From positions 186,001 to 250,000 of the forward strand of contig DATGXK010000016.1 in assembly GCA_035299025.1 (NCBI GenBank): DNA of 64,000 bases. Direction: 5' to 3'. Source of the stretch: Leadbetterella sp035299025 (GTDB taxonomy: Bacteria > Bacteroidota > Bacteroidia > Cytophagales > Spirosomataceae). How positions within the stretch are numbered: the first letter of the stretch is position 1; each line of letters opens with the position of its first letter. Shown one piece after another: positions 32,310-41,132 of this stretch. The notes under the pieces were generated by a model. The model searched no databases and was not told where the DNA came from. It saw only the letters and a list, made by a program, of their open reading frames with translations. The translations under genes were made by a program, and so were the position numbers.

Positions 32310-33141
32310 ATTTTGTAGGTAATTGGTTAATATATTTAGAATTAAACTTAATTTAAAAAATGTTATTTTGGTTAGATAACTTCACCTCATCCATGCTTTT
32401 CAATTAGATAGTTCAAGACCTAAACTTAAAATGTTTTAATTTATTTTCTAAAAAATTGGAGGCATTTAATGGGAAATTAATCCAATTATAATGTGGTTCT
32501 AATTCAGAATTTATATTAGATCCAGGACATAAAGTTCATTGCTGTATTGGGGCAATCTGATTTATCAATGCATGAATACAACTTTGCGTTATTCAATAGA
32601 TAACAAATGCGGAAATTATCTAGACAATTTTGCGAACAACTATGGATTCCCTATTCAATGAATATAATGACTTAGATTAGACCTATTTTGTTTAAATCCA
32701 TTCGGTTTATGATAATAGAGAATTTGAGTATTTATAAGTTTGAATTCCAATTTATAAACCTGTCCATCTTCAAAAAGTTTGTGCTTGACAAAAAAATATT
32801 TAGCCTATTTTTATCAAACTAAAAATCTCAATTTTTGAGAATTTAAATTGTGAGTCTTAAAAAAAGTTTTAAAAGTTTGAAGGAGTCTGAGATGTTTTTC
32901 AGTAGCAACCCCACAGCAACAATTAAAATTTGACGGTTGGTTTTGTTAAAGATGTTCTTGCTGAAAGTTTTCTAAAATATTGAATTGAATAAATAATTAG
33001 ACGCTAACAGTGTCTTGAATTATTTTTTTTCTATCCTTATTTTAAAGATTTATTCAAGAAGACTTTGGAAAGAATTGAATAGTTCTAGAAGTATTACATG
33101 CTTTCACCCATAGTTTTAAATTTTGTAGATTAGGGACCAAT
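32310..33141. other. AT-rich gene-free stretch upstream of the adhesin
   Basis: About 830 bp with no credible reading frame on either strand. It holds a short hairpin (TCTCAA/TTGAGA, 32826-32840) without a T-tract and no recognisable RNA gene, transposon end or gene remnant. It lies between the adhesin start and the second copy of the duplicated terminator and is far longer than the usual gap in this window. A long leader or decayed sequence is possible. Confidence 0.6.
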
Positions 33142-33184
33142 AAAAAATCAGCAAACCCAAAGGAATCGCTGATTTTTTGTTTTA
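33142..33184. terminator. Terminator, copy 2 of the duplicated sequence; lysS terminator
   Basis: Nearly the same as 30117-30158: AAAAAATCAGC, then AAACCC instead of GACCC, then an identical stretch through CGCTGATTTTTTGTTTTA. The change shortens the stem to AATCAGC/GCTGATT. On the minus strand it follows the lysS stop at 33195 and ends in T-rich sequence. Confidence 0.8.
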
Positions 33185-33194
33185 CGTCTTTATT

Positions 33195-34910
33195 TTATGC
33201 TATCCAAGCTTCCACTTCTTCTTTGCTTGGCATTTTTTCGTCTATTTTAAGTTTTTTACGCATTCCACCTAGGTCATTGAAGACCTTGTTTGGATTGGCT
33301 TCTTTCAAAGCCGGAATGGTGTAAAAGCCCATTTTTTGTAGAGCTGGTACCCAAACAGCAGGTACACCCGCAGCTACATAATCTTCTACAGTGGCTATTT
33401 CTACCTTTTTCTCAGGTCGCATTTGAGGGAAGAAAAGCACCTCCTGTATACTTGCATTGTTGGTGAGCATCATCGTTAAGCGATCAATACCGATACCAAT
33501 ACCCGCCGTTGGAGGCATTCCATACTCTAGGGATCTGATAAAGTCTTCGTCTAGAGCCATCGCTTCTTCGTCACCTCTCTCGGCCAATTTCAATTGTTCC
33601 TCAAAACGCTCTCTTTGGTCTATTGGGTCGTTTAATTCAGAGTAGGCATTGGCTACTTCTTTACCATTTATGAATAATTCAAAACGCTCCACCAAACCCG
33701 GCTTGCTTCTGTGTTTCTTGGTCAGAGGCGACATTTCCACAGGATAGTCAATGATGAAAGTTGGCTGAATCAAGTGTTCTTCCACTTTTTCTCCAAAAAT
33801 CTCATCTATTAATTTTGCCTTACCCATTGTATCGTCTATTTCCATGCCCCACTCTTTACATTTTTGGCGTAGTTCTTCTTCTGACGAAGCATCAACATTT
33901 ACACCTGTATGTTTTTCAATGGCTTCAATAATTGAAAGCCTCTGGAATGGTCCTTGGAAATCAATAATATTTTCTCCAAAAGTGAACTTGGTATCTTCGT
34001 GCACTGCCAAAGCCACTTTTTCGAAAAGTTGCTCGGTGAATTCCATCATCCAGTTGTAATCTTTATAAGCCACATATAATTCTAGGGCAGTAAACTCAGG
34101 GTTGTGGGTACGGTCCATTCCCTCGTTTCTAAACATCTTACCAAATTCATAAACGCCATCAAAACCACCTACTATTAATCTTTTAAGATACAATTCGTTG
34201 GCGATACGCATAAACAAAGGCATGTCTAACGTATTGTGGTGCGTTTTAAAAGGCCTAGCAGCTGCTCCTCCGTGAATGGGTTGTAATATTGGCGTTTCAA
34301 CTTCTAACCAGCCTTTGTCGTCAAAAATTTGACGCATTGTACTGATTATTTTGGCTCTCTTTACAAAAATATCTCTGTTTTCAGGATTTACTATCAGGTC
34401 CACATATCGCTGACGAAATCTCTGCTCGGGATCCGTAAAGCCATCATGAATTTTACCCTCTTCGTCTCTTTTTACCACCGGTAGTGGTTTAAGTGATTTC
34501 GAAAGAACCTTGAAAGATTTTACGTGTATCGAAATTTCGCCTGTTTGGGTTTCAAAACAAAAACCATTTATGCCAACGATATCACCAATGTCCAATAATT
34601 TTTTGAAAACCGTATTGTACATCGTTTTGTCTTCGGTAGGGCATATTTCGTCCCTATTGAAGTATAATTGTATTCTCGCTGTCTCGTCTTGGATTTCGGC
34701 AAAAGAGGCCGATCCCATTATCCGAAAGCTCATCAGTCGACCGGCCACACTCACATCTTTGAAGTCGAACTTGTTGTGTTTCCAGTGTTTGAGAATGTCT
34801 CTCAAACTGGTGTTGGTCACGAAGCCTTCCGCAGGATAGGGCTCTATTCCCAGCTTCATCAATTCTTCTCTTTTTTGCCTTCTGAGTATTTCTTGTTCGC
34901 TTAAAAGCAT
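33195..34910 (-). CDS. lysS: Lysyl-tRNA synthetase, class II
   Basis: Charges tRNA-Lys in the cytoplasm. The 571-residue protein has the OB-fold anticodon domain (VAGRLMSFRIMGSASFAEIQD), class II motif 1 around IISTMRQIFDDKGWLEVETPIL, motif 2 FRNEGMDRTHNPEFTALELY and motif 3 GIGIGIDRLTMML. A tail of some 70 residues after motif 3 (ATVEDYVAAGVPAVWVPALQ onward) is longer than in the enterobacterial enzyme and is usual in Bacteroidota. The start at 34910 (MLLSEQEILRRQK) is chosen because the longer frame begins inside the promoter element at 34944-34951. Confidence 0.96.
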   Translation of the reverse strand: MLLSEQEILRRQKREELMKLGIEPYPAEGFVTNTSLRDILKHWKHNKFDFKDVSVAGRLMSFRIMGSASFAEIQDETARIQLYFNRDEICPTEDKTMYNTVFKKLLDIGDIVGINGFCFETQTGEISIHVKSFKVLSKSLKPLPVVKRDEEGKIHDGFTDPEQRFRQRYVDLIVNPENRDIFVKRAKIISTMRQIFDDKGWLEVETPILQPIHGGAAARPFKTHHNTLDMPLFMRIANELYLKRLIVGGFDGVYEFGKMFRNEGMDRTHNPEFTALELYVAYKDYNWMMEFTEQLFEKVALAVHEDTKFTFGENIIDFQGPFQRLSIIEAIEKHTGVNVDASSEEELRQKCKEWGMEIDDTMGKAKLIDEIFGEKVEEHLIQPTFIIDYPVEMSPLTKKHRSKPGLVERFELFINGKEVANAYSELNDPIDQRERFEEQLKLAERGDEEAMALDEDFIRSLEYGMPPTAGIGIGIDRLTMMLTNNASIQEVLFFPQMRPEKKVEIATVEDYVAAGVPAVWVPALQKMGFYTIPALKEANPNKVFNDLGGMRKKLKIDEKMPSKEEVEAWIA

Positions 34911-34943
34911 GGTTTTATCTAATGTTTTTCTTAAAAAATCGTG

Positions 34944-34951
34944 CAAAATTA
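34944..34951 (-). promoter_or_regulatory. -7 element of lysS
   Basis: On the minus strand TAATTTTG fits TAnnTTTG, 33 bp before the lysS ATG at 34910. It overlaps the alternative start at 34946 and so rules that start out. Confidence 0.45.
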
Positions 34952-35105
34952 AGAAGTTTTGACCGAATTCTTATTTGAAAGTCCAATTATTATGTGTCAT
35001 CGCCATTTGAAAATTATTTTGCTATTAATTAGAGTTTATTTTCAAGAAATCACTTTTTTTGTCGTTTTATAAGGCAATAATCTGAAACCCGTCAAAATTC
35101 CTCGC

Positions 35106-37766
35106 ATGAAAAAGCTTTTATTCGTTGTTGTTCTATTCCTGAGTTTTATTCCCGAAGTTTTCTCTCAATCCGTAATCGTCAAAGGAAAAGTATTGGATGC
35201 ACAGTCGAAAGAAGGACTACCATCTTGTAATATTTTTGTAAACGGATCCACCATAGGCACCAATTCTGATTTAGATGGAAATTATCAAATAGCCAATCTC
35301 GCTTCAAGAGAGTTTGATCTGGTTTTTTCTTATGTGGGTTATAAATCGGTTTCCAAAAAAATCAACGCAAAGGAGGGCGAGGTTATAACTATGGATGTAG
35401 AGTTGGCCCCTTCGGACAATTTGCTCACAGAGGTGCAGGTAAAATCCAAAAGGGATAAAAAGTGGGAGAGACAGCTGAAAAAATTCAGGACGTATTTCTT
35501 GGGCGAGAGCATTTTTGCCGACAAATGTGAGATAGAAAACGCTTGGGTAATTGATTTCGAAGAAAAGGAGGACGGTTTCTACGCCAAAGCCTTGGAGCCA
35601 ATAAAAATCAAGAATCAAGCCCTTGGCTATAATATCACGTTTGATCTCACAGATTTTTTTGTGGGAAAAGAAATGCATAAACTCGGTGGGAATGTTTACT
35701 TTACCGAAATGACTCCTCCAAACAAAGCAAAGCTGGAGGAATGGTTTGCAAACAGAGCATTTTCCTATAAAAAGTCTCCGGTTTTTATGTTTAAATCGCT
35801 GGTAGATAATAAGTTGACAGAGTCTGGTTTTTCGTTGTTTGTTCCTAAGCCTGGCTCAAACGCCGTCAGAACAGATAACTTTGATGCTGAGCTGGGTAAA
35901 TCAGTTATGGCTTATGAATCGAGTAAAATGGTAGGCTTGGGCAAGGTTCCTGAACTCAAGAAAATTTATATCGTAAATAATTTGGAGATTCATAATCAGT
36001 CTGTTAAATCTGAATTACGTACCTATCAGGGCATTGATTATGGAATAAGCTGGATGCAGGTGAGGGGCAATTATGTGCATGTAAATAAAGAGGGAGTGCC
36101 TATTAACTCACAAGATATTGTGGTTTCGGGTGATATGGATTATCTCAAGGTTTCAGGATTACTGCCTTCAGACTATAACCCCAAAAGCTCTGCCAATGAG
36201 GCTTATTTTCTGAAATTCGAAAAGGCTCCTTTTGCCGAAGCCGTGCATTTGAATACCGACAGAGAGGCTTATTATCAAGGAGATAAAATTTGGTATAAGG
36301 CTTATTTAAACTACACCTCTTTTGCTACAAAAGATACAGCCAGCAAAGTATTGTATGTACAGTTGGTTAATCAGAAAAAAGAAATTGTGCAGACCCAAAA
36401 ACTCGAAATTTCCAATGGATTTGCTTACGGAAGTATCGTTTTGTCCAAGGAACTGCCATCTGGTGTTTATAGTTTAAGGAGTTTTACCAATTATATGAGA
36501 AATTTCGGGAAGCCATTGTTCAACAAGTCTTTTCCAGTAATCGCCAGGAATGAGAAATTCGAGATAGCCGTTTTGCCAGCCAATACTGAGCCTGAGAAAG
36601 AAAGGCTGGTAACAAAAGTGGAATCCTTCGATAAGTCCACCGGCCAATTGAAGTTAGCATTTCAAGATTTAGTCGGAAATGCGATTGGGGCAAATTTCTC
36701 GGTGGCTGTGGGCAATCCAGAGTTTATGCCGGATTTTGGTTTAAACAGTACTATTGAGGAAAATCTCAGCCTCAAAGAAATAGACAAGCCAATGAATAAG
36801 CCATTTTTGATGGAAAAAGGCTTGAGTTTGACCGGCGTTTTTCTGGATAAAAAGAGGCTTCCATTGAAAGAAGAAATAAGTATTTTTGTAAATAATCTCC
36901 AGAATTTCAGCCAAACCAATTCAGATGCTAACGGCAACTTCCAATTCTCAGATTTGACTTTTTATGGAGAAACGGATATTTACTTACAGCCGGTCTCTAA
37001 AAAACTGAAAGAACCGATTTTTATCATTAAAAGTGATGCGAATTACCCAAGTGTAAATGCATTATTTCCCGAATTTAACACCAAGAGGATAGTCTCTGAA
37101 AAGCCATATTTTAGCGATATTGAATCAAAACCAGAGGCAGCCGAGGAAGCGAAGCCCGAGGAAACTAAAAAACAAAAAATGCTTTATGGAAGACCAGATT
37201 ACGTAGTAGAAGAGAATGAAATAAATAGAAATAACGGTATTTTTGGTGTTCAAAATAGTATTTTGAAAAAAGTGCCGAGTCTTCAGATGCAAGGCGGAAA
37301 CTTTGTTCTTAGAGGAGGTGCCACCTCGGTTTATAATTCCAATGCAGCTCTGATTCTCATAGATGGTGTACCGATGGGCTCCATAAATTCTATTGACCCC
37401 AACAGTATTGCTAGAATAGAAGTAGTGGCCCGAATGTCGAATATGTACGGAGATTTGGGTAAAAATGGTATTATTTCGGTTTTTTTGAAAGACAAGAAGA
37501 GTGCTGAAAGTAATTTTGAAGGTAAGAATTTTACGAAAGTCTTGGCTTCGGGCTATCACGCTCCTGATGTTTTTGTGCCTGCAAACATCAAAATGACCGA
37601 AAATGTTAACTTGCCAACCCTATACTGGAATCCTGAAGTTCTAACAAATGAAAAGGGAATGGCTGAAATATCTATTGGTCAAAACCTGAACTTGCCGCTA
37701 AAGATTTCTATTGAGGGAGTTACCCAAAAGAATATTCCGTTCAGAAAAGTGTTTTTTTTGAAATAG
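35106..37766 (+). CDS. Macroglobulin/TonB-plug protein without barrel (paralogue A)
   Basis: An 886-residue exported protein. After a signal peptide (to about residue 20) comes a carboxypeptidase-D-like regulatory domain (22-105: KGKVLDAQSKEGLPSCNIFV, YVGYKS), a long unassigned region, then a macroglobulin MG2-like domain near 380-470 (NTDREAYYQGDKIWYKAYL, LPSGVYSLRSFTNYMRN), another linker, and a TonB-receptor plug-like domain near 740-800 (ALILIDGVPMGSINSIDPNSIARIEV). It ends with a short beta domain starting TLYWNPEV. No outer-membrane barrel follows the plug. The protein at 47823 shares the last three parts. Function is unknown; a large periplasmic or surface scaffold is likely. Confidence 0.75.
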   Translation: MKKLLFVVVLFLSFIPEVFSQSVIVKGKVLDAQSKEGLPSCNIFVNGSTIGTNSDLDGNYQIANLASREFDLVFSYVGYKSVSKKINAKEGEVITMDVELAPSDNLLTEVQVKSKRDKKWERQLKKFRTYFLGESIFADKCEIENAWVIDFEEKEDGFYAKALEPIKIKNQALGYNITFDLTDFFVGKEMHKLGGNVYFTEMTPPNKAKLEEWFANRAFSYKKSPVFMFKSLVDNKLTESGFSLFVPKPGSNAVRTDNFDAELGKSVMAYESSKMVGLGKVPELKKIYIVNNLEIHNQSVKSELRTYQGIDYGISWMQVRGNYVHVNKEGVPINSQDIVVSGDMDYLKVSGLLPSDYNPKSSANEAYFLKFEKAPFAEAVHLNTDREAYYQGDKIWYKAYLNYTSFATKDTASKVLYVQLVNQKKEIVQTQKLEISNGFAYGSIVLSKELPSGVYSLRSFTNYMRNFGKPLFNKSFPVIARNEKFEIAVLPANTEPEKERLVTKVESFDKSTGQLKLAFQDLVGNAIGANFSVAVGNPEFMPDFGLNSTIEENLSLKEIDKPMNKPFLMEKGLSLTGVFLDKKRLPLKEEISIFVNNLQNFSQTNSDANGNFQFSDLTFYGETDIYLQPVSKKLKEPIFIIKSDANYPSVNALFPEFNTKRIVSEKPYFSDIESKPEAAEEAKPEETKKQKMLYGRPDYVVEENEINRNNGIFGVQNSILKKVPSLQMQGGNFVLRGGATSVYNSNAALILIDGVPMGSINSIDPNSIARIEVVARMSNMYGDLGKNGIISVFLKDKKSAESNFEGKNFTKVLASGYHAPDVFVPANIKMTENVNLPTLYWNPEVLTNEKGMAEISIGQNLNLPLKISIEGVTQKNIPFRKVFFLK

Positions 37767-37774
37767 AAACCCCT

Positions 37775-37782
37775 TAATTTTG
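37775..37782 (+). promoter_or_regulatory. -7 element of the GHL10 gene
   Basis: TAATTTTG, a TAnnTTTG match, 18 bp before the ATG at 37801. It overlaps the alternative start at 37780 and favours the shorter lipoprotein. Confidence 0.4.
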
Positions 37783-37800
37783 AGGTTCAAAGCGATTAAA

Positions 37801-39363
37801 ATGAAAGGTAGAGTATTGCTCTTAATTGTAGTTGTTATTTTAGGGCAATGCACACCCAAATCTACACCCAAAAGACCCAAGACGACTTTTGCAGATGAAG
37901 TTGTTTTGCCCAAACGAGAGTTTAGAGCCGCTTGGGTGGCCAGTATTGAAAACATTGATTGGCCTTCAAAAAAAACCTTGAGCTCAGAACAACAGCAGCT
38001 GGAGTTTACTCAAATTTTAGATAGCCACAAAAAAACTGGTTTGAATGCCGTTTTGGTGCAAGTTAGAGCCGCATCTGACGCTTTTTATGCCCGAAGTGCC
38101 GAACCTTGGTCTGAATGGCTCACCGGTACACAAGGCAAAGCCCCTGAGCCATATTATGACCCCATGCGGTTTATGATAGAACAAGCACACAACCGCAACA
38201 TGGAGTTTCATGCCTGGTTGAATCTTAACAGAGGAACGCAACGAAACGCCAGAAATACATCCAAAGATCACATAACCAAACAAAAACCTGAGTGGTTCGT
38301 ATCTTACGGCGGTTATAAACTCTACAATTTTGGTATTCCGGCAGTGAGAGAATATATTCAGGAATTGGTGGTGAGCATGGTCCGAACTTACGATGTCGAT
38401 GGAATTCATTTCGATGACTATTTTTATCCTTATGCCATTGCAGGCGAAACATTTGACGATGCCGCCACATATAAGAAATTTGGTCGTGGCTTTGATAATA
38501 TTGGAGATTGGCGTCGGCACAATATCAATTTGTTGATCAAAGATATTTCTAAAGCTATTTCGGAAGAAAAAAAGTGGGTGAAATTTGGAATAAGTCCATT
38601 TGGTGTTTGGCGAAATGCCTCGGTAGATAAACAGGGTTCTGCAACAGAAGGAGGCCAAACTTCTTACGATAACCTTTATGCCGATACCCGCAAATGGGCG
38701 AAATACGGATGGATAGATTACATAGCTCCCCAAGTTTATTTTGCTTTTGAACATCCCAAAGTGCCATATTTGCCACTTGTGAATTGGTGGGAAGAAAATC
38801 ACGGCAATAGACATTTGTATGTAGGCCATAGCCTGTATAAAATAGCCAAAGATGCCACCGAAACTGGTTGGAAATCGGCTGGACAAATAGGGAGGCAAAT
38901 ACGGAGCAATTATGGCAGCGAGGAAATCTCTGGCAGTATATTTTACAGTACCAAGTATTTAATAAACAATACCTTGGGAGTGACAGATACCCTCAGTAAC
39001 ATCTACAAATACCCCGCTTTGCTGCCCAATATGCCTTGGAAAGACGCCATACCACCCAACAGTCCTACAGATTTGGAAGTCAGAAGGTCAGACAATCTTG
39101 GTGCGGTAGTTTCTTGGAAATTGCCTTTAAGAATATCTCGCGACAAAGACGAGATTCAAAGTTTTGTTCTTTACAGATTTGAAGAAGGAGAAGAAATTAA
39201 TCTCGAAAACCCTAGAAATATAGTTTCAATAATCAGAAATGTTGGACTTCTTAATTTTGTAGATAGAAACATTTCGAAGAAAAAAAGCTACTTTTATGTT
39301 ATCACTGCTCTGGATAGGCTCCACAACGAGAGTAGCCCGAGCAATCAATTTTTCCTAAAATAA
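37801..39363 (+). CDS. GHL10-family hydrolase lipoprotein (DUF187)
   Basis: A 520-residue lipoprotein. The signal peptide ends in a lipobox at Cys16 (ILGQC). The core is a glycosyl-hydrolase-like TIM barrel of the GHL10 family: REFRAAWVASIENIDWPS at the start, LVQVRAASDAFY, EFHAWLNLNRG, GIHFDDYFYPY (carrying probable catalytic Asp residues) and KFGISPFGVWRN. A fibronectin-III-like domain fills the last 100 residues (PTDLEVRRSDNLGAVVSWKLP). Relatives cut peptidoglycan-derived or exopolysaccharide glycans; substrate here is unknown. It precedes the DinB-like gene by 2 bp. Confidence 0.88.
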   Translation: MKGRVLLLIVVVILGQCTPKSTPKRPKTTFADEVVLPKREFRAAWVASIENIDWPSKKTLSSEQQQLEFTQILDSHKKTGLNAVLVQVRAASDAFYARSAEPWSEWLTGTQGKAPEPYYDPMRFMIEQAHNRNMEFHAWLNLNRGTQRNARNTSKDHITKQKPEWFVSYGGYKLYNFGIPAVREYIQELVVSMVRTYDVDGIHFDDYFYPYAIAGETFDDAATYKKFGRGFDNIGDWRRHNINLLIKDISKAISEEKKWVKFGISPFGVWRNASVDKQGSATEGGQTSYDNLYADTRKWAKYGWIDYIAPQVYFAFEHPKVPYLPLVNWWEENHGNRHLYVGHSLYKIAKDATETGWKSAGQIGRQIRSNYGSEEISGSIFYSTKYLINNTLGVTDTLSNIYKYPALLPNMPWKDAIPPNSPTDLEVRRSDNLGAVVSWKLPLRISRDKDEIQSFVLYRFEEGEEINLENPRNIVSIIRNVGLLNFVDRNISKKKSYFYVITALDRLHNESSPSNQFFLK

Positions 39364-39365
39364 TC

Positions 39366-39896
39366 ATGAAGCCGAAAGATATTTTTGATGGCATTAAAGC
39401 TGTTTTTGAAGAATATGCTCAGAGTTTAGATACTTACACTGACACTCAGTTTGAGTTTAAAAAAGAGATCGAAACTTGGTCTCTGTCTGAAATGTATGAA
39501 CATGTGTGTATGTCGGGCAAAAAGTTCTTTTTGGCCAATACCAAAAGATGCCTTGAAAAACGCAATGGCCAAGAAGGTGGAGAAATGAACACCAAGGGTG
39601 TTTATGTATTCGGAAATGGCGGTTTTCCAGAGATGAAAGTTAAAATGCCAGAGTCTGTTGCGGCCGTTCCTATAGTTGGGCAATTGCGAGAAGTGTATAA
39701 AAACGAAATAACTGAGATAATAAATTCGGCTCAAATGTTTGTGGCCTACTTAGAATCAGATGCCGGAACTTACAAAATCCCTCACCCCGTTTTTGGTCCA
39801 TTGAATGCCATGGAATGGTTTCAGAATCTCGAAATGCATAGTAGGCATCATTTGAGGCAGAAAGCCGAATTGGAAAAATTATCCGATCATGTCTGA
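39366..39896 (+). CDS. DinB-like putative metal-dependent protein
   Basis: A 176-residue protein with the DinB/YfiT four-helix layout: IETWSLSEMYEHV (first His), a central helix QLREVYKNEITEIINSAQMFV and the final LEMHSRHHLRQKAEL helix with the His-x3-His pair that would complete a metal site. DinB-fold proteins are often thiol transferases or damage-inducible proteins; a role cannot be given. It starts 2 bp after the GHL10 gene and overlaps the nuclease gene by 8 bp. Confidence 0.75.
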   Translation: MKPKDIFDGIKAVFEEYAQSLDTYTDTQFEFKKEIETWSLSEMYEHVCMSGKKFFLANTKRCLEKRNGQEGGEMNTKGVYVFGNGGFPEMKVKMPESVAAVPIVGQLREVYKNEITEIINSAQMFVAYLESDAGTYKIPHPVFGPLNAMEWFQNLEMHSRHHLRQKAELEKLSDHV

Positions 39897-40500
39897 TATC
39901 AAATACAGACTGTACCCAACCTTACTTAACGAGTTTGGGAAATACCTTGGTTCGCCAACTTTAGAAATGCGAACCTCTTTGCTCAACAGAATCAATAGAG
40001 TCAAAGACTTCGACGATGCTACGCTGAAAAGGATGAGAAAAGGCTCAAATTTTGAGGATGCGGTTCTTAAAAACAAACCACATGCATTTGAAAATAAGAT
40101 AGTTGATGAAGTTAGAAATATGCTTCCAACGGCTCGGGTAGAGCAAATGCCCATAAAATTCACACACCAAAATATTCAGTTCTATGGTTTTGCCGACGTG
40201 GTAGGAGAGGGCAAGGTGATAGACATTAAAACTACTTCAAGTTACAGACCCCATAAATTCCAGTACAATTTTCAGAATCTCTACATGTATGCCTTACGCA
40301 ATCAAGGCTGTACAAGCATGGAATACATCATTTACGATTTTAAAGAAATACATGTCGAGACTTACCCAATAGCCACATACGACTTCTCCGCCATGCTCCA
40401 CCACATGGAGCTCTTCACCGAATTCCTCGAAGAAAACCGCCAGTTTATCACCGACAAAAAGATTTTTGTGGAGGAAGTGAGTGGAGGATTGTTTGGGTGA
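39889..40500 (+). CDS. PD-(D/E)XK superfamily nuclease-like protein
   Basis: A 203-residue protein with the core of the PD-(D/E)XK nucleases: Glu56 in KGSNFEDAVL, Asp103 in FYGFADVVG, Asp112-Ile-Lys114 in KVIDIKTTSSY, and Gln129 followed by Tyr132 in FQNLYMYAL, the order seen in RecB/Cas4-like and restriction-type nucleases. There is no helicase domain, so it would be a stand-alone nuclease, possibly a phage-derived exonuclease relative. It overlaps the DinB-like gene by 8 bp, and its stop codon (40498-40500) touches the start of the 101-bp repeat array. Confidence 0.78.
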   Translation: MSDIKYRLYPTLLNEFGKYLGSPTLEMRTSLLNRINRVKDFDDATLKRMRKGSNFEDAVLKNKPHAFENKIVDEVRNMLPTARVEQMPIKFTHQNIQFYGFADVVGEGKVIDIKTTSSYRPHKFQYNFQNLYMYALRNQGCTSMEYIIYDFKEIHVETYPIATYDFSAMLHHMELFTEFLEENRQFITDKKIFVEEVSGGLFG

Positions 40501-41033
40501 TATTTTTTCGCAGAGAAAATCACGGAATAATTACATTTCGAGAAATATGATTTTGCAAAGTTTCTGTGAAATTCAGAGATTTCTGTGTAATATATTTTTC
40601 GCACAGAAAATCACAGAATAACACGGAATAATTATATTTCGAGAAAGATGATTTTGCAAAGTTTCTGTGCAATTCAGAGATTTCTGTGTAATATATTTTT
40701 CGCTCAGAAAATCACAGAATAACCCGGAATAATTACTTTTTGAGAAATATGATTTTGCAAAGTTTCTGTGAAATTCAGAGATTTCTGTGCGATATATTTT
40801 TCGCACAAAAAATCACGGAATTGTAGGAGAGGAATTTGTTATAAGAGTGACATGGATATGTATCCTCAAAAATTTCGTTAAATTCTGAGGACTCCGTGCG
40901 AGTTTTTAGTGCAAAGAAAATCAAATGATTGCCTGAATTATTTTTTGAGGGTATGGGACATTGGTCTTGAAAATTTCTGGGAAATTCTGTGCTTTCTCTG
41001 TTGAATATTTTTAGAATTGAAAATCGTAGAATA
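40501..41033. repeat. Tandem array of about 101-bp units, decaying left to right
   Basis: Using the (T)CGCA..AAAATC landmark, units begin near 40509, 40600, 40701, 40802, 40910 and 41012, giving spacings of 91, 101, 101, 108 and 102 bp. The first four are closely alike and share TATTTTTCGCACAGAAAATC, GATTTTGCAAAGTTTCTGTG and ATTCAGAGATTTCTGTG; the first lacks 10 bp. The last two are heavily diverged. At each junction GATTTCTGTG and CACAGAAAATC can pair around a 14-base AT-rich loop, so the array can fold into a row of hairpins. No gene is seen to 41132. The next gene is the GxxExxY gene, whose 3' end faces the array. Confidence 0.88.
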
Positions 41034-41132
41034 TTTTTTTATTGAATGAAGAATTCATAAGCAAAGTAATTTATGCACTCTTACAAGTTCATCAGGCAAG
41101 TTTATTTTTTCTCGAAAGGCATCAATTTTTTT

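Noticed and set aside
32826..32840. Small hairpin TCTCAA/TTGAGA in the gene-free stretch as a terminator
   Set aside because: The stem is only 6 bp, lies in very AT-rich DNA and has no T-tract or gene end nearby.
38017..38898. 293-residue reading frame antisense to the GHL10 gene
   Set aside because: It lies wholly inside a well-supported hydrolase gene, has no family features and its composition is that of a shadow frame.
40362..40806. Minus-strand reading frames across the repeat array with repeated peptide text
   Set aside because: They exist only because the 101-bp DNA units stay open in one frame; the peptides repeat with the DNA and lack a ribosome site or family features.
40501..41033. 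The array as a CRISPR
   Set aside because: Units are about 101 bp and similar over nearly their whole length; there are no short constant repeats with unique spacers and no cas genes. The nearby nuclease lacks Cas4 cysteines.
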